The position numbers and the translations under genes were made by a program. The notes beneath the pieces are model-generated. The model saw only the letters and a list, made by a program, of their open reading frames with translations. It searched no databases and was not told where the DNA came from. A stretch of DNA of 26,239 nucleotides from DASYZQ01 sp035946175 (lineage in GTDB: Bacteria > Patescibacteriota > Saccharimonadia > Saccharimonadales > UBA4665). The DNA lies in NCBI GenBank assembly GCA_035946175.1, contig DASYZQ010000003.1:1-26239 (forward strand), written 5' to 3'. This document shows positions 16,523 to 21,847 of this stretch, piece after piece. How positions within the stretch are numbered: position 1 is the stretch's first letter; every line of letters begins with the position of its first letter.

Positions 16523-16690
16523 CTACCCGCCAAATATGGCCGTGACCTCATTTTCGACTCATCGACACGGCTTCTCCCCACACAAGGAGCTATGACCACT
16601 CAGGATAATAACCAAGTACTTACCGAGGCAGGCAACAGGGGACTATGGGGAGGGGCAGGAAGTGAGAGTGGTACAGCCTGCAATTTTTGA
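16523..16690 (+). pseudogene. In-frame continuation after the amber stop, or small 32-residue gene
   Basis: After TAG (16520-16522) the frame reads LPAKYGRDLIFDSSTRLLP and on to a TGA at 16690. Within it an ATG at 16592 follows AAGGAG at only 2 bases and would give 32 residues (MTTQDNNQVLTEAG...). Either this is the lost C-terminus of the 378-residue protein or a tiny separate gene. The last bases overlap the start of repeat R1. Confidence 0.3.
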
Positions 16691-16750
16691 TACGTCAGCA
16701 GTAGGCTGTCATAGGTAGGGTTCCATCTAACGTCAATCTCGCGCACCAAT
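16684..16750 (+). repeat. Island repeat R1
   Basis: The first of three direct repeats. The block 16718-16746 is identical over 29 bases to 19156-19184. The copy starts with TTTTTGATA where the others have TCTTTCATA, at the same distance (56 bases) from CGCGCAC. It ends CGCGCACCAAT like tRNA-Leu. Weaker similarity to R3 continues upstream to about 16658. Confidence 0.8.
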
Positions 16751-16786
16751 GTCACTTTATAGGTCGCAGAGGGTTACCATTGATAT

Positions 16787-17101
16787 ATTGAATCCAAACA
16801 ACTCATCGAGAGAGCACTTGAGATTAGAGAAAAATATGCCGAGTGCGAAAAAGAACGGTATGGTCGTGAATGGACAACAGAAGAATTAGCGCTCGATTTT
16901 ATGAAGGAAATGGGTGATTTGGCAAAGCTGGTACAAGCTAGCGAGGGCGTCCGCCGTGTTGAGGATTTAGACGATGCTCTTGGATATGAACTGAGTGATT
17001 GTATGTGGTCGGCCATCATTTTAGCGAACAAGCTCGGCATAGATCTTGAAAAAGCATTTGTTAGGACGATGGATGAGCTCGATAGTAACTTGCACGAATA
17101 G
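16787..17101 (+). CDS. MazG-like protein with unclear start codon
   Basis: The family-like frame runs from an ATT at 16787 (104 residues) and is closed by TGA at 16781. The first ATG is only at 16901 (66 residues), but the residues before it (KQLIERALEIREKYAECEKE...YGREWTTEELALDFMKEMGD) look like the first helices of the MazG-like family and should be needed. The metal-site acidic residues are in KEMGDLAKL and YELSDCMW. These proteins are related to nucleotide pyrophosphohydrolases that remove non-canonical NTPs. So either a rare ATT start is used or the 5' end was damaged when repeat R1, ending 36 bases upstream, was formed. It is followed by a toxin-antitoxin pair. Confidence 0.6.
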   Translation: MESKQLIERALEIREKYAECEKERYGREWTTEELALDFMKEMGDLAKLVQASEGVRRVEDLDDALGYELSDCMWSAIILANKLGIDLEKAFVRTMDELDSNLHE

Positions 17102-17122
17102 CCCTAGGGTCATAATGTGCTA

Positions 17123-17151
17123 TTGACACAATTGTACCATTTTGATACTCT
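17123..17151 (+). promoter_or_regulatory. Promoter TTGACA-17-TACTCT with palindrome, toxin-antitoxin operon
   Basis: A perfect TTGACA (17123-17128), 17-base spacer and extended -10 TGATACTCT ending 6 bases before the antitoxin ATG. The palindrome ACAATTGT (17128-17135) lies just inside the spacer and is a plausible operator for autoregulation by the RHH antitoxin. Confidence 0.65.
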
Positions 17152-17157
17152 ATAGAC

Positions 17158-17454
17158 ATGAGCACAGTCAAAATACAAGTACCAATAGACAAAGACATCC
17201 GTGATCAATGGGAAGGTTACGCTCACTACAACGGCTTTGACTCCTTACAGGCCTATATCCGTTTCATTGCCAAGGCTGATGTAGATGGCAGAAGGGTGAA
17301 TTTTGAAGAATCCGTGCGCTTGAGCCCGGAAGCTGAAGCGCGTTATGCGAAAGAAATTGCAGAGAACGAAAAGCTTCGCCGGCAGGGCAAGCTAAAGAGC
17401 TACGATAATGTCGATGACTTCATGCGGGACTTATTGTCGGATGAAGAAGATTGA
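17158..17454 (+). CDS. RHH-type antitoxin
   Basis: 98 residues. The N-terminal STVKIQVPIDKDIRDQWEGY followed by LQAYIRFIAK is a ribbon-helix-helix pattern of RelB/DinJ-type antitoxins, which bind their own promoter. The charged C-terminal part (SPEAEARYAKEIAENEKLRR, DNVDDFMRDLL) should wrap the toxin. It overlaps the toxin gene by 14 bases, as usual for such pairs. The start follows a strong leaderless-type promoter with no Shine-Dalgarno. It neutralises the downstream toxin and probably represses the operon. Toxin-antitoxin pairs often stabilise mobile islands, which fits the location. Confidence 0.85.
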   Translation: MSTVKIQVPIDKDIRDQWEGYAHYNGFDSLQAYIRFIAKADVDGRRVNFEESVRLSPEAEARYAKEIAENEKLRRQGKLKSYDNVDDFMRDLLSDEED

Positions 17455-17707
17455 ATATACCAAGCAGTTCCAACGACGCCTCAAGCAACGTTATAGCCAT
17501 CAACCCAGAGTTTTAGAACGGTTTAGAGTGCATCTAAAGCTTTTTAGCCAAGGTGTTCGTGGGCAACCACTCAATGATCATTCTCTGACAGGAAAGCTCA
17601 AGGGGCTTCGAGCCTTTTCAGTAGGTGGTGATGTCCGGGTGGTATATCAAGAGACGGAAGACCATTATCTCTTTCTCGATATCGGCTCTCATAATCAGGT
17701 ATATTGA
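17441..17707 (+). CDS. RelE/YafQ-family mRNA interferase toxin
   Basis: 88 residues from ATG 17441 (MKKIEYTKQFQRRLKQ). The frame is open a little further upstream, but the family begins here. The pattern is an N-terminal FxRRLK helix, a PLNDHSLTGKLKGLRAF turn, the SVGGDVRVVYQ strand and the end FLDIGSHNQVY, where RelE/YafQ enzymes keep the R..GTH..VY signature with catalytic His. Such toxins cut mRNA on the ribosome. It overlaps the antitoxin and is translated with it. Repeat R2 starts only 5 bases after its stop codon. Confidence 0.9.
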   Translation: MKKIEYTKQFQRRLKQRYSHQPRVLERFRVHLKLFSQGVRGQPLNDHSLTGKLKGLRAFSVGGDVRVVYQETEDHYLFLDIGSHNQVY

Positions 17708-17711
17708 GCAA

Positions 17712-17778
17712 TCTTTCATAGGCGAGTAGAACGCTTGTCTGTACGGAGTGCTATCTAATGTCGATCTCGCGCACCAAT
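17712..17778 (+). repeat. Island repeat R2
   Basis: Aligns without gaps to R3 at about 46 of 63 positions by hand count, with TCTTTCATA at the start and ATCTCGCGCAC at the end. Ends CGCGCACCAATC, the same 12 bases as the tRNA-Leu 3' end, and the next bases (TCGAAT versus ATGAAT) still resemble the tRNA flank. Confidence 0.75.
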
Positions 17779-17885
17779 CTCGAATTATAAGTAAGATGCC
17801 CAATATAGGGCGTCTTCTGTTTTTGGCAACGGATCAAGTGGATATTGTAACTAGACACTCGATATTTCCGAGTACTTTCCGATAC

Positions 17886-17924
17886 TCAATTACTATTATA
17901 AGCACTAGTTATAATAGTAATTGA
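17886..17924. repeat. Perfect 16-bp inverted repeat
   Basis: TCAATTACTATTATAA is followed by a 7-base loop GCACTAG and its exact reverse complement. It lies in the 388-base gene-free stretch 17708-18095, between R2 and the next gene. There is no T-run, and being AT-rich it could be an operator, a recombinase arm site or a transcript hairpin. Confidence 0.8.
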
Positions 17925-18082
17925 TACATGATACCAATGCGCATATACTTGCTGGATATGGGCTATAACTTTCAGAAGACGCCATACAATCAGCCTCGTG
18001 TTATTGAAGGAATATCAGTTACTACGTAAGTATACCTTGACATCAAGGAAACGATTAATACTAACGAGCTTTCTTCATAGGC

Positions 18083-18088
18083 TACACT
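18083..18088 (+). promoter_or_regulatory. -10 box TACACT, leaderless
   Basis: TACACT ends 7 bases before the ATG at 18096; no Shine-Dalgarno is visible. Confidence 0.4.
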
Positions 18089-18095
18089 ATTTATC

Positions 18096-18464
18096 ATGAG
18101 ACAATTAGATTATTCAGACTCAAAAAAGGTGGGCCGGTATGTTGGGCCAGTGTTGGCGATACTGTTCTTATCCGAAATAAGAACAGTACATATATACGAA
18201 GTTTCGGCAAGCCCACAAATCGTATACCTAAATGGCTTCGTGCTTTTGTTATTTGGCTTCTATCTCGTTTCCATCCATAACATATGGACGAGGCACTGGC
18301 CAGTTTTAATCACTTTATCGGCGTGGAGTGCGACCTTGCTTGGTTTATATCGTTTGTTCTTTCCTACTTCCCCACAGGCACCTGTGGGCATGGCAACATA
18401 TGTAATGCTTGCCGTTTTTGCAGGCATTGAAATTATCATTACCGCTATGTCCTATAAAAAATGA
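18096..18464 (+). CDS. Small four-helix membrane protein
   Basis: 122 residues with four hydrophobic segments, at about 15-28, 41-60, 68-86 and 97-118. The opening QLDYSDSKKVGRYVGPVLA and the middle SIHNIWTRHWPVLITLSAWS match a widespread family of small membrane proteins that I recall from other bacteria without a known function. It is the only intact gene of the third island segment. A minus-strand terminator hairpin directly follows its stop. Confidence 0.75.
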   Translation: MRQLDYSDSKKVGRYVGPVLAILFLSEIRTVHIYEVSASPQIVYLNGFVLLLFGFYLVSIHNIWTRHWPVLITLSAWSATLLGLYRLFFPTSPQAPVGMATYVMLAVFAGIEIIITAMSYKK

Positions 18465-18488
18465 AGCCTCAGCGGTACTGCGAAGGCT
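18455..18488 (-). terminator. Minus-strand Rho-independent terminator
   Basis: Read on the minus strand, AGCCT (18488-18484) pairs with AGGCT (18469-18465), with an inner CAG/CTG, and is followed by TCATTTTTT. It would stop transcripts coming from the transposase remnant before they enter the membrane-protein gene. Confidence 0.65.
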
Positions 18489-18530
18489 AATAATTATCCG
18501 GGTGTATTCGTAAGAAATGTTGAGCCACAC

Positions 18531-18536
18531 TATAAT
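18531..18536 (+). promoter_or_regulatory. -10 box TATAAT, leaderless
   Basis: Perfect TATAAT ending 7 bases before the ATG at 18544. Confidence 0.5.
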
Positions 18537-18543
18537 AGGCTGT

Positions 18544-18762
18544 ATGCCAGACAAATCTGACGAAGAAATCCGCAAGAGCATTAGGTAGTACGAGGAGTCA
18601 CTACCGGATTCTGAACGTAGTCCGAATGTTGAAGACGATACTAAGCGCCTTATTGAACGCGCTTCACAGCCGCTTCCAGCAAAGCCGGAAAAGCGGCAAC
18701 ATCTCGATGATTGTACCGATACACAAACTCGTTCACGTAATACTGAAGATACTTCGGACTAA
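18544..18762 (+). pseudogene. Broken small charged gene with in-frame TAG
   Basis: ATG 18544 opens MPDKSDEEIRKSIR and then meets TAG at 18586-18588. The frame continues YEESLPDSERSPNVEDDTKR... to TAA at 18760-18762. A perfect leaderless-type -10 precedes it, so the gene was probably functional before the nonsense change. From 18650 on, the frame runs antisense over the 3' end of the ISXO2-like remnant; this C-terminal part may be only antisense sequence joined to the gene. Function unknown. Confidence 0.45.
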
Positions 18763-18889
18763 TGCAGTGGTATGTTCCGTCTAGTGCACGCTTGAGCTGT
18801 CCCCAAAAGCCCTCAATAGTGTTGGTGTGCACACCCGAACGAACATACTCTAGTTTGCTGTGGTTGACGAACTCGTGAGTAAAGTCGAG
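18650..18889 (-). pseudogene. IS1595-family (ISXO2-like) transposase remnant
   Basis: About 79 C-terminal residues remain: FTHEFVNHSKLEYVRSGVHT, then NTIEGFWGQLKRALDGTYHC, then a helix ending VNEFVYRYNHRD. The HTNTIEGFW motif, with the last catalytic Glu, and the final YNHR are characteristic of ISXO2-like DDE transposases. An in-frame TAA at 18890-18892 and unrelated sequence beyond show that the N-terminal two thirds are lost. It is a dead insertion inside the third island segment. Confidence 0.85.
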
Positions 18890-18918
18890 TTAAACGGCCA
18901 GATGTAATCCGGAGTCTG

Positions 18919-19101
18919 TTGCTCTTCATCTTCTTCGGTTGGTGGTTACTGTGGCGCTATAGCCCGACGCCAGGACAACAGCGAGGAATTCACCCGAAGA
19001 AACAGCTCAGTTGGTTTCGGACTGCCTGGGAATATGTGCAGTGGCTACTACGTACGCCACTGCTGCCACCGATACCTCTACAGAGAAAGGGAGAAAAGTG
19101 A
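18919..19101 (+). CDS. Possible small membrane protein next to R3
   Basis: 60 residues from a TTG; no ATG is available. The frame is open to 18883. One hydrophobic segment at the start (LFIFFGWWLLWRY) is followed by a basic, Trp/Pro-rich part (WFRTAWEYVQWLLRTPLLPP). It begins right after the transposase remnant and its stop lies 20 bases before R3. It could be the 3' end of a gene cut by the IS. Weak support. Confidence 0.25.
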   Translation: MLFIFFGWWLLWRYSPTPGQQRGIHPKKQLSWFRTAWEYVQWLLRTPLLPPIPLQRKGEK

Positions 19102-19121
19102 GTGTGGGTTAGTAGTACGAG

Positions 19122-19188
19122 TCTTTCATACATAAGAAGTATACTGATCTCAACGGGGTTCCATCTAACGTCAATCTCGCGCACACAA
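19122..19188 (+). repeat. Island repeat R3
   Basis: Contains 19156-19184, identical over 29 bases to R1. Here the CCA is replaced by CACA. Upstream, GTGTGGG (19102-19108) can pair fully, with G-T wobbles, with CTCGCGC (19176-19182), giving a tRNA-acceptor-like stem over 85 bases. This may be a trace of a tRNA-derived origin. Confidence 0.8.
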
Positions 19189-19221
19189 CGAGCCTTGTTT
19201 TGTTGTGACTGGCACATGATG

Positions 19222-19227
19222 TACATT
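19222..19227 (+). promoter_or_regulatory. Weak -10 box TACATT before Nudix gene
   Basis: TACATT ends 7 bases before the ATG at 19235, the same spacing as the better leaderless promoters of this window. Confidence 0.3.
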
Positions 19228-19234
19228 GGAATGT

Positions 19235-19744
19235 ATGAGTAAGCAGAGCGCTGGAATCCTTCTGTACCGCACTACTGGTCATGGAGTAGAAGTCTTACTG
19301 GTGCATCCCGGCGGACCATTTTGGGCTAAAAAAGACGCTGGGGCCTGGTCTATCCCTAAAGGTGAATTCTCTGAGGATGAGGACCCGTCAGCTGCAGCAG
19401 CCCGTGAATTTCACGAAGAACTGGGTATGGCCGTGCCAGAAGGTGAACGTATACCACTTGGCTCAGCCAAACAGGCTAGCGGTAAGATTGTCCACGCTTG
19501 GGCTCTTTGTGGAGACGTAGCCGTCGAGCAGATAAAGAGCAACACATTTCATATGCAATGGCCGCCAAAGACCGGTAAAGAACAGGAGTTTCCCGAGGTA
19601 GATAGGGCAGCCTGGTTCTCGCTGGCTGGTGCATCAAAAAAAGTCGTCAAAGGCCAGGTGCCACTACTGGAAACCTTGGCCAAGAAGCTCGGCGCGAATA
19701 TAGAGCCAACGACCGAGCAGTCCGCACAAGCGAGTTTGTTTTAG
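19235..19744 (+). CDS. Nudix hydrolase
   Basis: 169 residues from ATG 19235; a TTG at 19226 is in frame but less likely. The Nudix box is complete: GEFSEDEDPSAAAAREFHEE followed by LGM, which fits G-x5-E-x7-RE-U-x-EE-x-G-U. The opening SAGILLYRTTGHGVEVLLVHPGG and the WSIPKGE turn are those of the diadenosine-polyphosphate/NUDT2-like group of unknown substrate, and the WPPKTGKEQEFPEVDRAAWF stretch is also found there. It hydrolyses an X-linked nucleoside diphosphate using Mg2+. It is first of a tandem pair: the next Nudix gene begins 10 bases after its stop. Confidence 0.92.
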   Translation: MSKQSAGILLYRTTGHGVEVLLVHPGGPFWAKKDAGAWSIPKGEFSEDEDPSAAAAREFHEELGMAVPEGERIPLGSAKQASGKIVHAWALCGDVAVEQIKSNTFHMQWPPKTGKEQEFPEVDRAAWFSLAGASKKVVKGQVPLLETLAKKLGANIEPTTEQSAQASLF

Positions 19745-19753
19745 GGCTGGCAT

Positions 19754-20215
19754 ATGGCGGAACCGAAATTCATATCAAAACCAGGACAAGTCGACTACAC
19801 AAATATTCGTTATGCTCCGGCACTTAATGTGGTTGTCACCTTCAAGGGCAAGGTACTGCTCGTAAAACGGAGCGCTGATCTTCGGCTGTACCCGAACGTT
19901 TGGGCATCGATTGCCGGCTTCCTTGACGACAATCAGAGCATTGAGCAGAAGGCCTATGAAGAGCTTCATGAGGAACTTGGCCTGACAAAGCATGAGGTGA
20001 TCAGCCTGCAGCGCGGTAGTCCTTTGCTCCGCGAGGATGAAACGCTTGACAAAACCTGGCTTATCGTGCCGGTACTGGCCCGGGTTACAACGGGACATTT
20101 TCAGCTCGATTGGGAAGCGAGCCAAGCCCAGTGGTTTGATCCGGACGACATTGCCAAACTCAAGCCGATGCTCCTGCCTGAACTCGATAAAGTGATTGGG
20201 CAGTTTTTCCCTTAG
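19754..20215 (+). CDS. Nudix hydrolase with altered box
   Basis: 153 residues; AGGG overlapping the previous stop lies 7 bases before the ATG. The fold is clear (VVVTFKGKVLLVKRS, WASIAGFLDDNQSIEQKAYE, ELHEELGL). The box deviates: the first Glu is Gln and the Arg of RE is Glu. The metal-binding Glu residues of ELHEELG are present, so activity is possible. The substrate is unknown; the SIAGFL turn resembles NADH pyrophosphatase/IPP isomerase-like members. It is probably co-transcribed with the first Nudix gene. Confidence 0.88.
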   Translation: MAEPKFISKPGQVDYTNIRYAPALNVVVTFKGKVLLVKRSADLRLYPNVWASIAGFLDDNQSIEQKAYEELHEELGLTKHEVISLQRGSPLLREDETLDKTWLIVPVLARVTTGHFQLDWEASQAQWFDPDDIAKLKPMLLPELDKVIGQFFP

Positions 20216-20218
20216 GAA

Positions 20219-20227
20219 TGGTATAAT
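20219..20227 (+). promoter_or_regulatory. Extended -10 promoter (TGGTATAAT) of the metG operon
   Basis: TG-G-TATAAT lies directly after the stop of the upstream Nudix gene and gives a leader of about 120 bases before metG, unlike the leaderless genes elsewhere. Confidence 0.55.
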
Positions 20228-20277
20228 ATCTCTTGAAAGTTATGACAAACGTGATGTATTTTTTGGTTCGCAGCATG

Positions 20278-20303
20278 ATGCCCGTGGGGGCATGACAATT
20301 TTT
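20278..20303 (+). terminator. Hairpin with T-run in the metG leader
   Basis: ATGCCC-GTGG-GGGCAT (20278-20293) is followed by GACAATTTTT. It lies between the promoter and metG, so it may be an attenuator of the operon or the end of a short leader RNA. I see no T-box consensus or SAM-riboswitch core. Confidence 0.5.
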
Positions 20304-20354
20304 CTCGCATCTTTTTGTTTGTAGCAAGCTCTTAATAAAGGATAGACTATCATT

Positions 20355-21827
20355 ATGAATTACTATGTCACGACCTCTATTGCGTACGTCAACGCTGATC
20401 CGCATATCGGCTACGGTATGGAACTGGTCATGGCTGACGTGCTGGCTCGGGCGGCCCGCCGACAGAAAAAGCCTACGATCTTTGCCACTGGCACAGACGA
20501 ACATGGTACTAAGAATCGGCAGAAGGCAGCACAGCTTGGCATCGCACCCCAGGCCTATGTTGATCAAATGAGCCAGCGCTTCCGTGAGTTGCAGAAGCTG
20601 CTCAACATCAGCTGTGATCGTTTTATCCGTACCTCTGACCAGGCACATGAACAGCGTGCTCAAATTATCTGGCAGGCACTGCAAAAGGATATATATAAGG
20701 GAACCTATAGTGGTTGGTACGACGTCAAAGAGGAGGAGTTTGTTCCTGAAGCCAGGGCTGATCCGGCCCGCAAAGACCCCAAGCATCCTCAGGCTTATCA
20801 ACATCTGCAGGAGCAAAACTACTTTTTCCGGTTGAGTAAGTACACCGAACAGGTCCGTGAGGCTATTGAAAGCGGTGCATTCCGGATCGTACCCGACACG
20901 CGCCGCAATGAAATATTGGCGGTGTTGAAAGAGGGCCTGGAGGATATCAGTATATCCAGGCCAAAGGAGAAACTCGATTGGGGCGTGTCAGTGCCGGGCG
21001 ATGATAGCCAGCTCATGTACGTCTGGTTCGAGGCACTGATGAACTACCTGACGGTACTCGGCTATCCGGAGCACCAGGACTTTAAAAGCTTCTGGCCGGC
21101 TAATGTGCAAGTGGTCGGCAAGGATATTATCCGATTCCATGCCGCAATATGGCCAGCCATGTTGTTTTCGCTGGGATTGCCGCTGCCAGCCCAACTCTAT
21201 GCCCATGGCTTTATAACCCTAAACGGTGAAAAGATGAGCAAGAGCGTCGGCAACGTCGTGGCGCCAGCCGATGTCGTCAAAAAGTACGGTGTAGATGCCT
21301 TTCGATACTACTTCCTGCGCCACATTCCCAGCTATAACGACGGCGATTTCAGCTGGGATCTAATGGATGCCGCTTACAACCACGAGCTGGCAGATGATCT
21401 CGGTAACGCTGTGTCCCGTACGGCTGCACTGATTATCAGGTATCAGAGCGGTGTTATCGGGGACATTCCGCCAGCGGAACACGATAGCGAGCCGATTGAC
21501 GAGTATACTGCGGCGTGTCGTTTTGACAAGGCCTTGGAGGCTATCTGGGACCAGGTCCGTGGGCTCAATCAGTACATTGACGAGGCGAAGCCATGGGAGA
21601 TTGCCAAGAGCGGCGACACAGCGCACCTACGCGAAGTGCTCGCTTACCAGGTGGGCTGCTTATTGGAAATTGCTGACGTGCTGAGCCCATTTTTGCCCGA
21701 TACAGCTGCTAAAATCGAGGCCATGTTCAAAGAGGGCGTGGTACACCCGATGAGCAATACACTGTTTCCAAAACAAGTTGCGCAAGGCCAACCCCAAGGC
21801 GCCAAGTCCGACACTGACCGAGGATAA
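20355..21827 (+). CDS. metG: Methionyl-tRNA synthetase
   Basis: 490 residues; charges tRNA-Met with methionine in the cytoplasm. Class I signatures: PHIGY at 16-20 (HIGH variant) and KMSKS at 293-297. Also TGTDEHG near 46-52 and the anticodon-binding helical domain (FSWDLMDAAYNHELADDLGN, KPWEI). The connective peptide reads GWYDVKEEEF where zinc-binding enzymes have Cys, and no CxxC pair is seen, so it is probably zinc-free. It is short and lacks the C-terminal dimerising tRNA-binding domain, as in reduced genomes. AAAGGA lies 12 bases upstream. First gene of the operon with tatD and the cysteine desulfurase. Confidence 0.97.
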   Translation: MNYYVTTSIAYVNADPHIGYGMELVMADVLARAARRQKKPTIFATGTDEHGTKNRQKAAQLGIAPQAYVDQMSQRFRELQKLLNISCDRFIRTSDQAHEQRAQIIWQALQKDIYKGTYSGWYDVKEEEFVPEARADPARKDPKHPQAYQHLQEQNYFFRLSKYTEQVREAIESGAFRIVPDTRRNEILAVLKEGLEDISISRPKEKLDWGVSVPGDDSQLMYVWFEALMNYLTVLGYPEHQDFKSFWPANVQVVGKDIIRFHAAIWPAMLFSLGLPLPAQLYAHGFITLNGEKMSKSVGNVVAPADVVKKYGVDAFRYYFLRHIPSYNDGDFSWDLMDAAYNHELADDLGNAVSRTAALIIRYQSGVIGDIPPAEHDSEPIDEYTAACRFDKALEAIWDQVRGLNQYIDEAKPWEIAKSGDTAHLREVLAYQVGCLLEIADVLSPFLPDTAAKIEAMFKEGVVHPMSNTLFPKQVAQGQPQGAKSDTDRG

Positions 21828-21847
21828 ATCGGGAGAGCAGGATAGCT

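Larger units (their letters stand above)
15181..19190. mobile_element. Accessory island of three repeat-bounded segments at tRNA-Leu
   Basis: Directly 3' of tRNA-Leu, three segments (15181-16750, 16751-17778 and 17779-19190) each end in a ~63-nt direct repeat whose last bases copy the tRNA 3' end. Contents are accessory: an unknown gene, MazG-like, toxin-antitoxin, a membrane protein, decayed genes and an IS1595 remnant. No integrase is present in the window. I infer serial integration at the tRNA; the boundaries are those of the repeats. Confidence 0.5.

Noticed and set aside
17928..18029. 33-codon frame MIPMRIYLLDMGYN
   Set aside because: No ribosome site, no -10 at the usual distance, no family; it may be a chance frame.
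18586..18588. Genome-wide recoding of TAG
   Set aside because: Several solid genes end with TAG in their family-expected place (for example the cysteine desulfurase and the deacetylase), so the in-frame TAGs in the island are better explained by decay.
16660..19190. Integron attC sites
   Set aside because: The repeats lack the RYYYAAC / GTTRRRY arrangement in the proper order, and the inner parts do not form the required imperfect hairpin in all copies.
15181..19190. CRISPR array
   Set aside because: Only three repeats, 1.0-1.4 kb apart, with genes between them.
20228..20354. T-box or SAM riboswitch before metG
   Set aside because: No AGGGTGGNACCGCG-type T-box sequence and no SAM-box core found; only a simple hairpin.
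20160..20816. 218-codon minus-strand frame over the metG start
   Set aside because: Antisense to metG and its leader, no family-like features; metG is certain.
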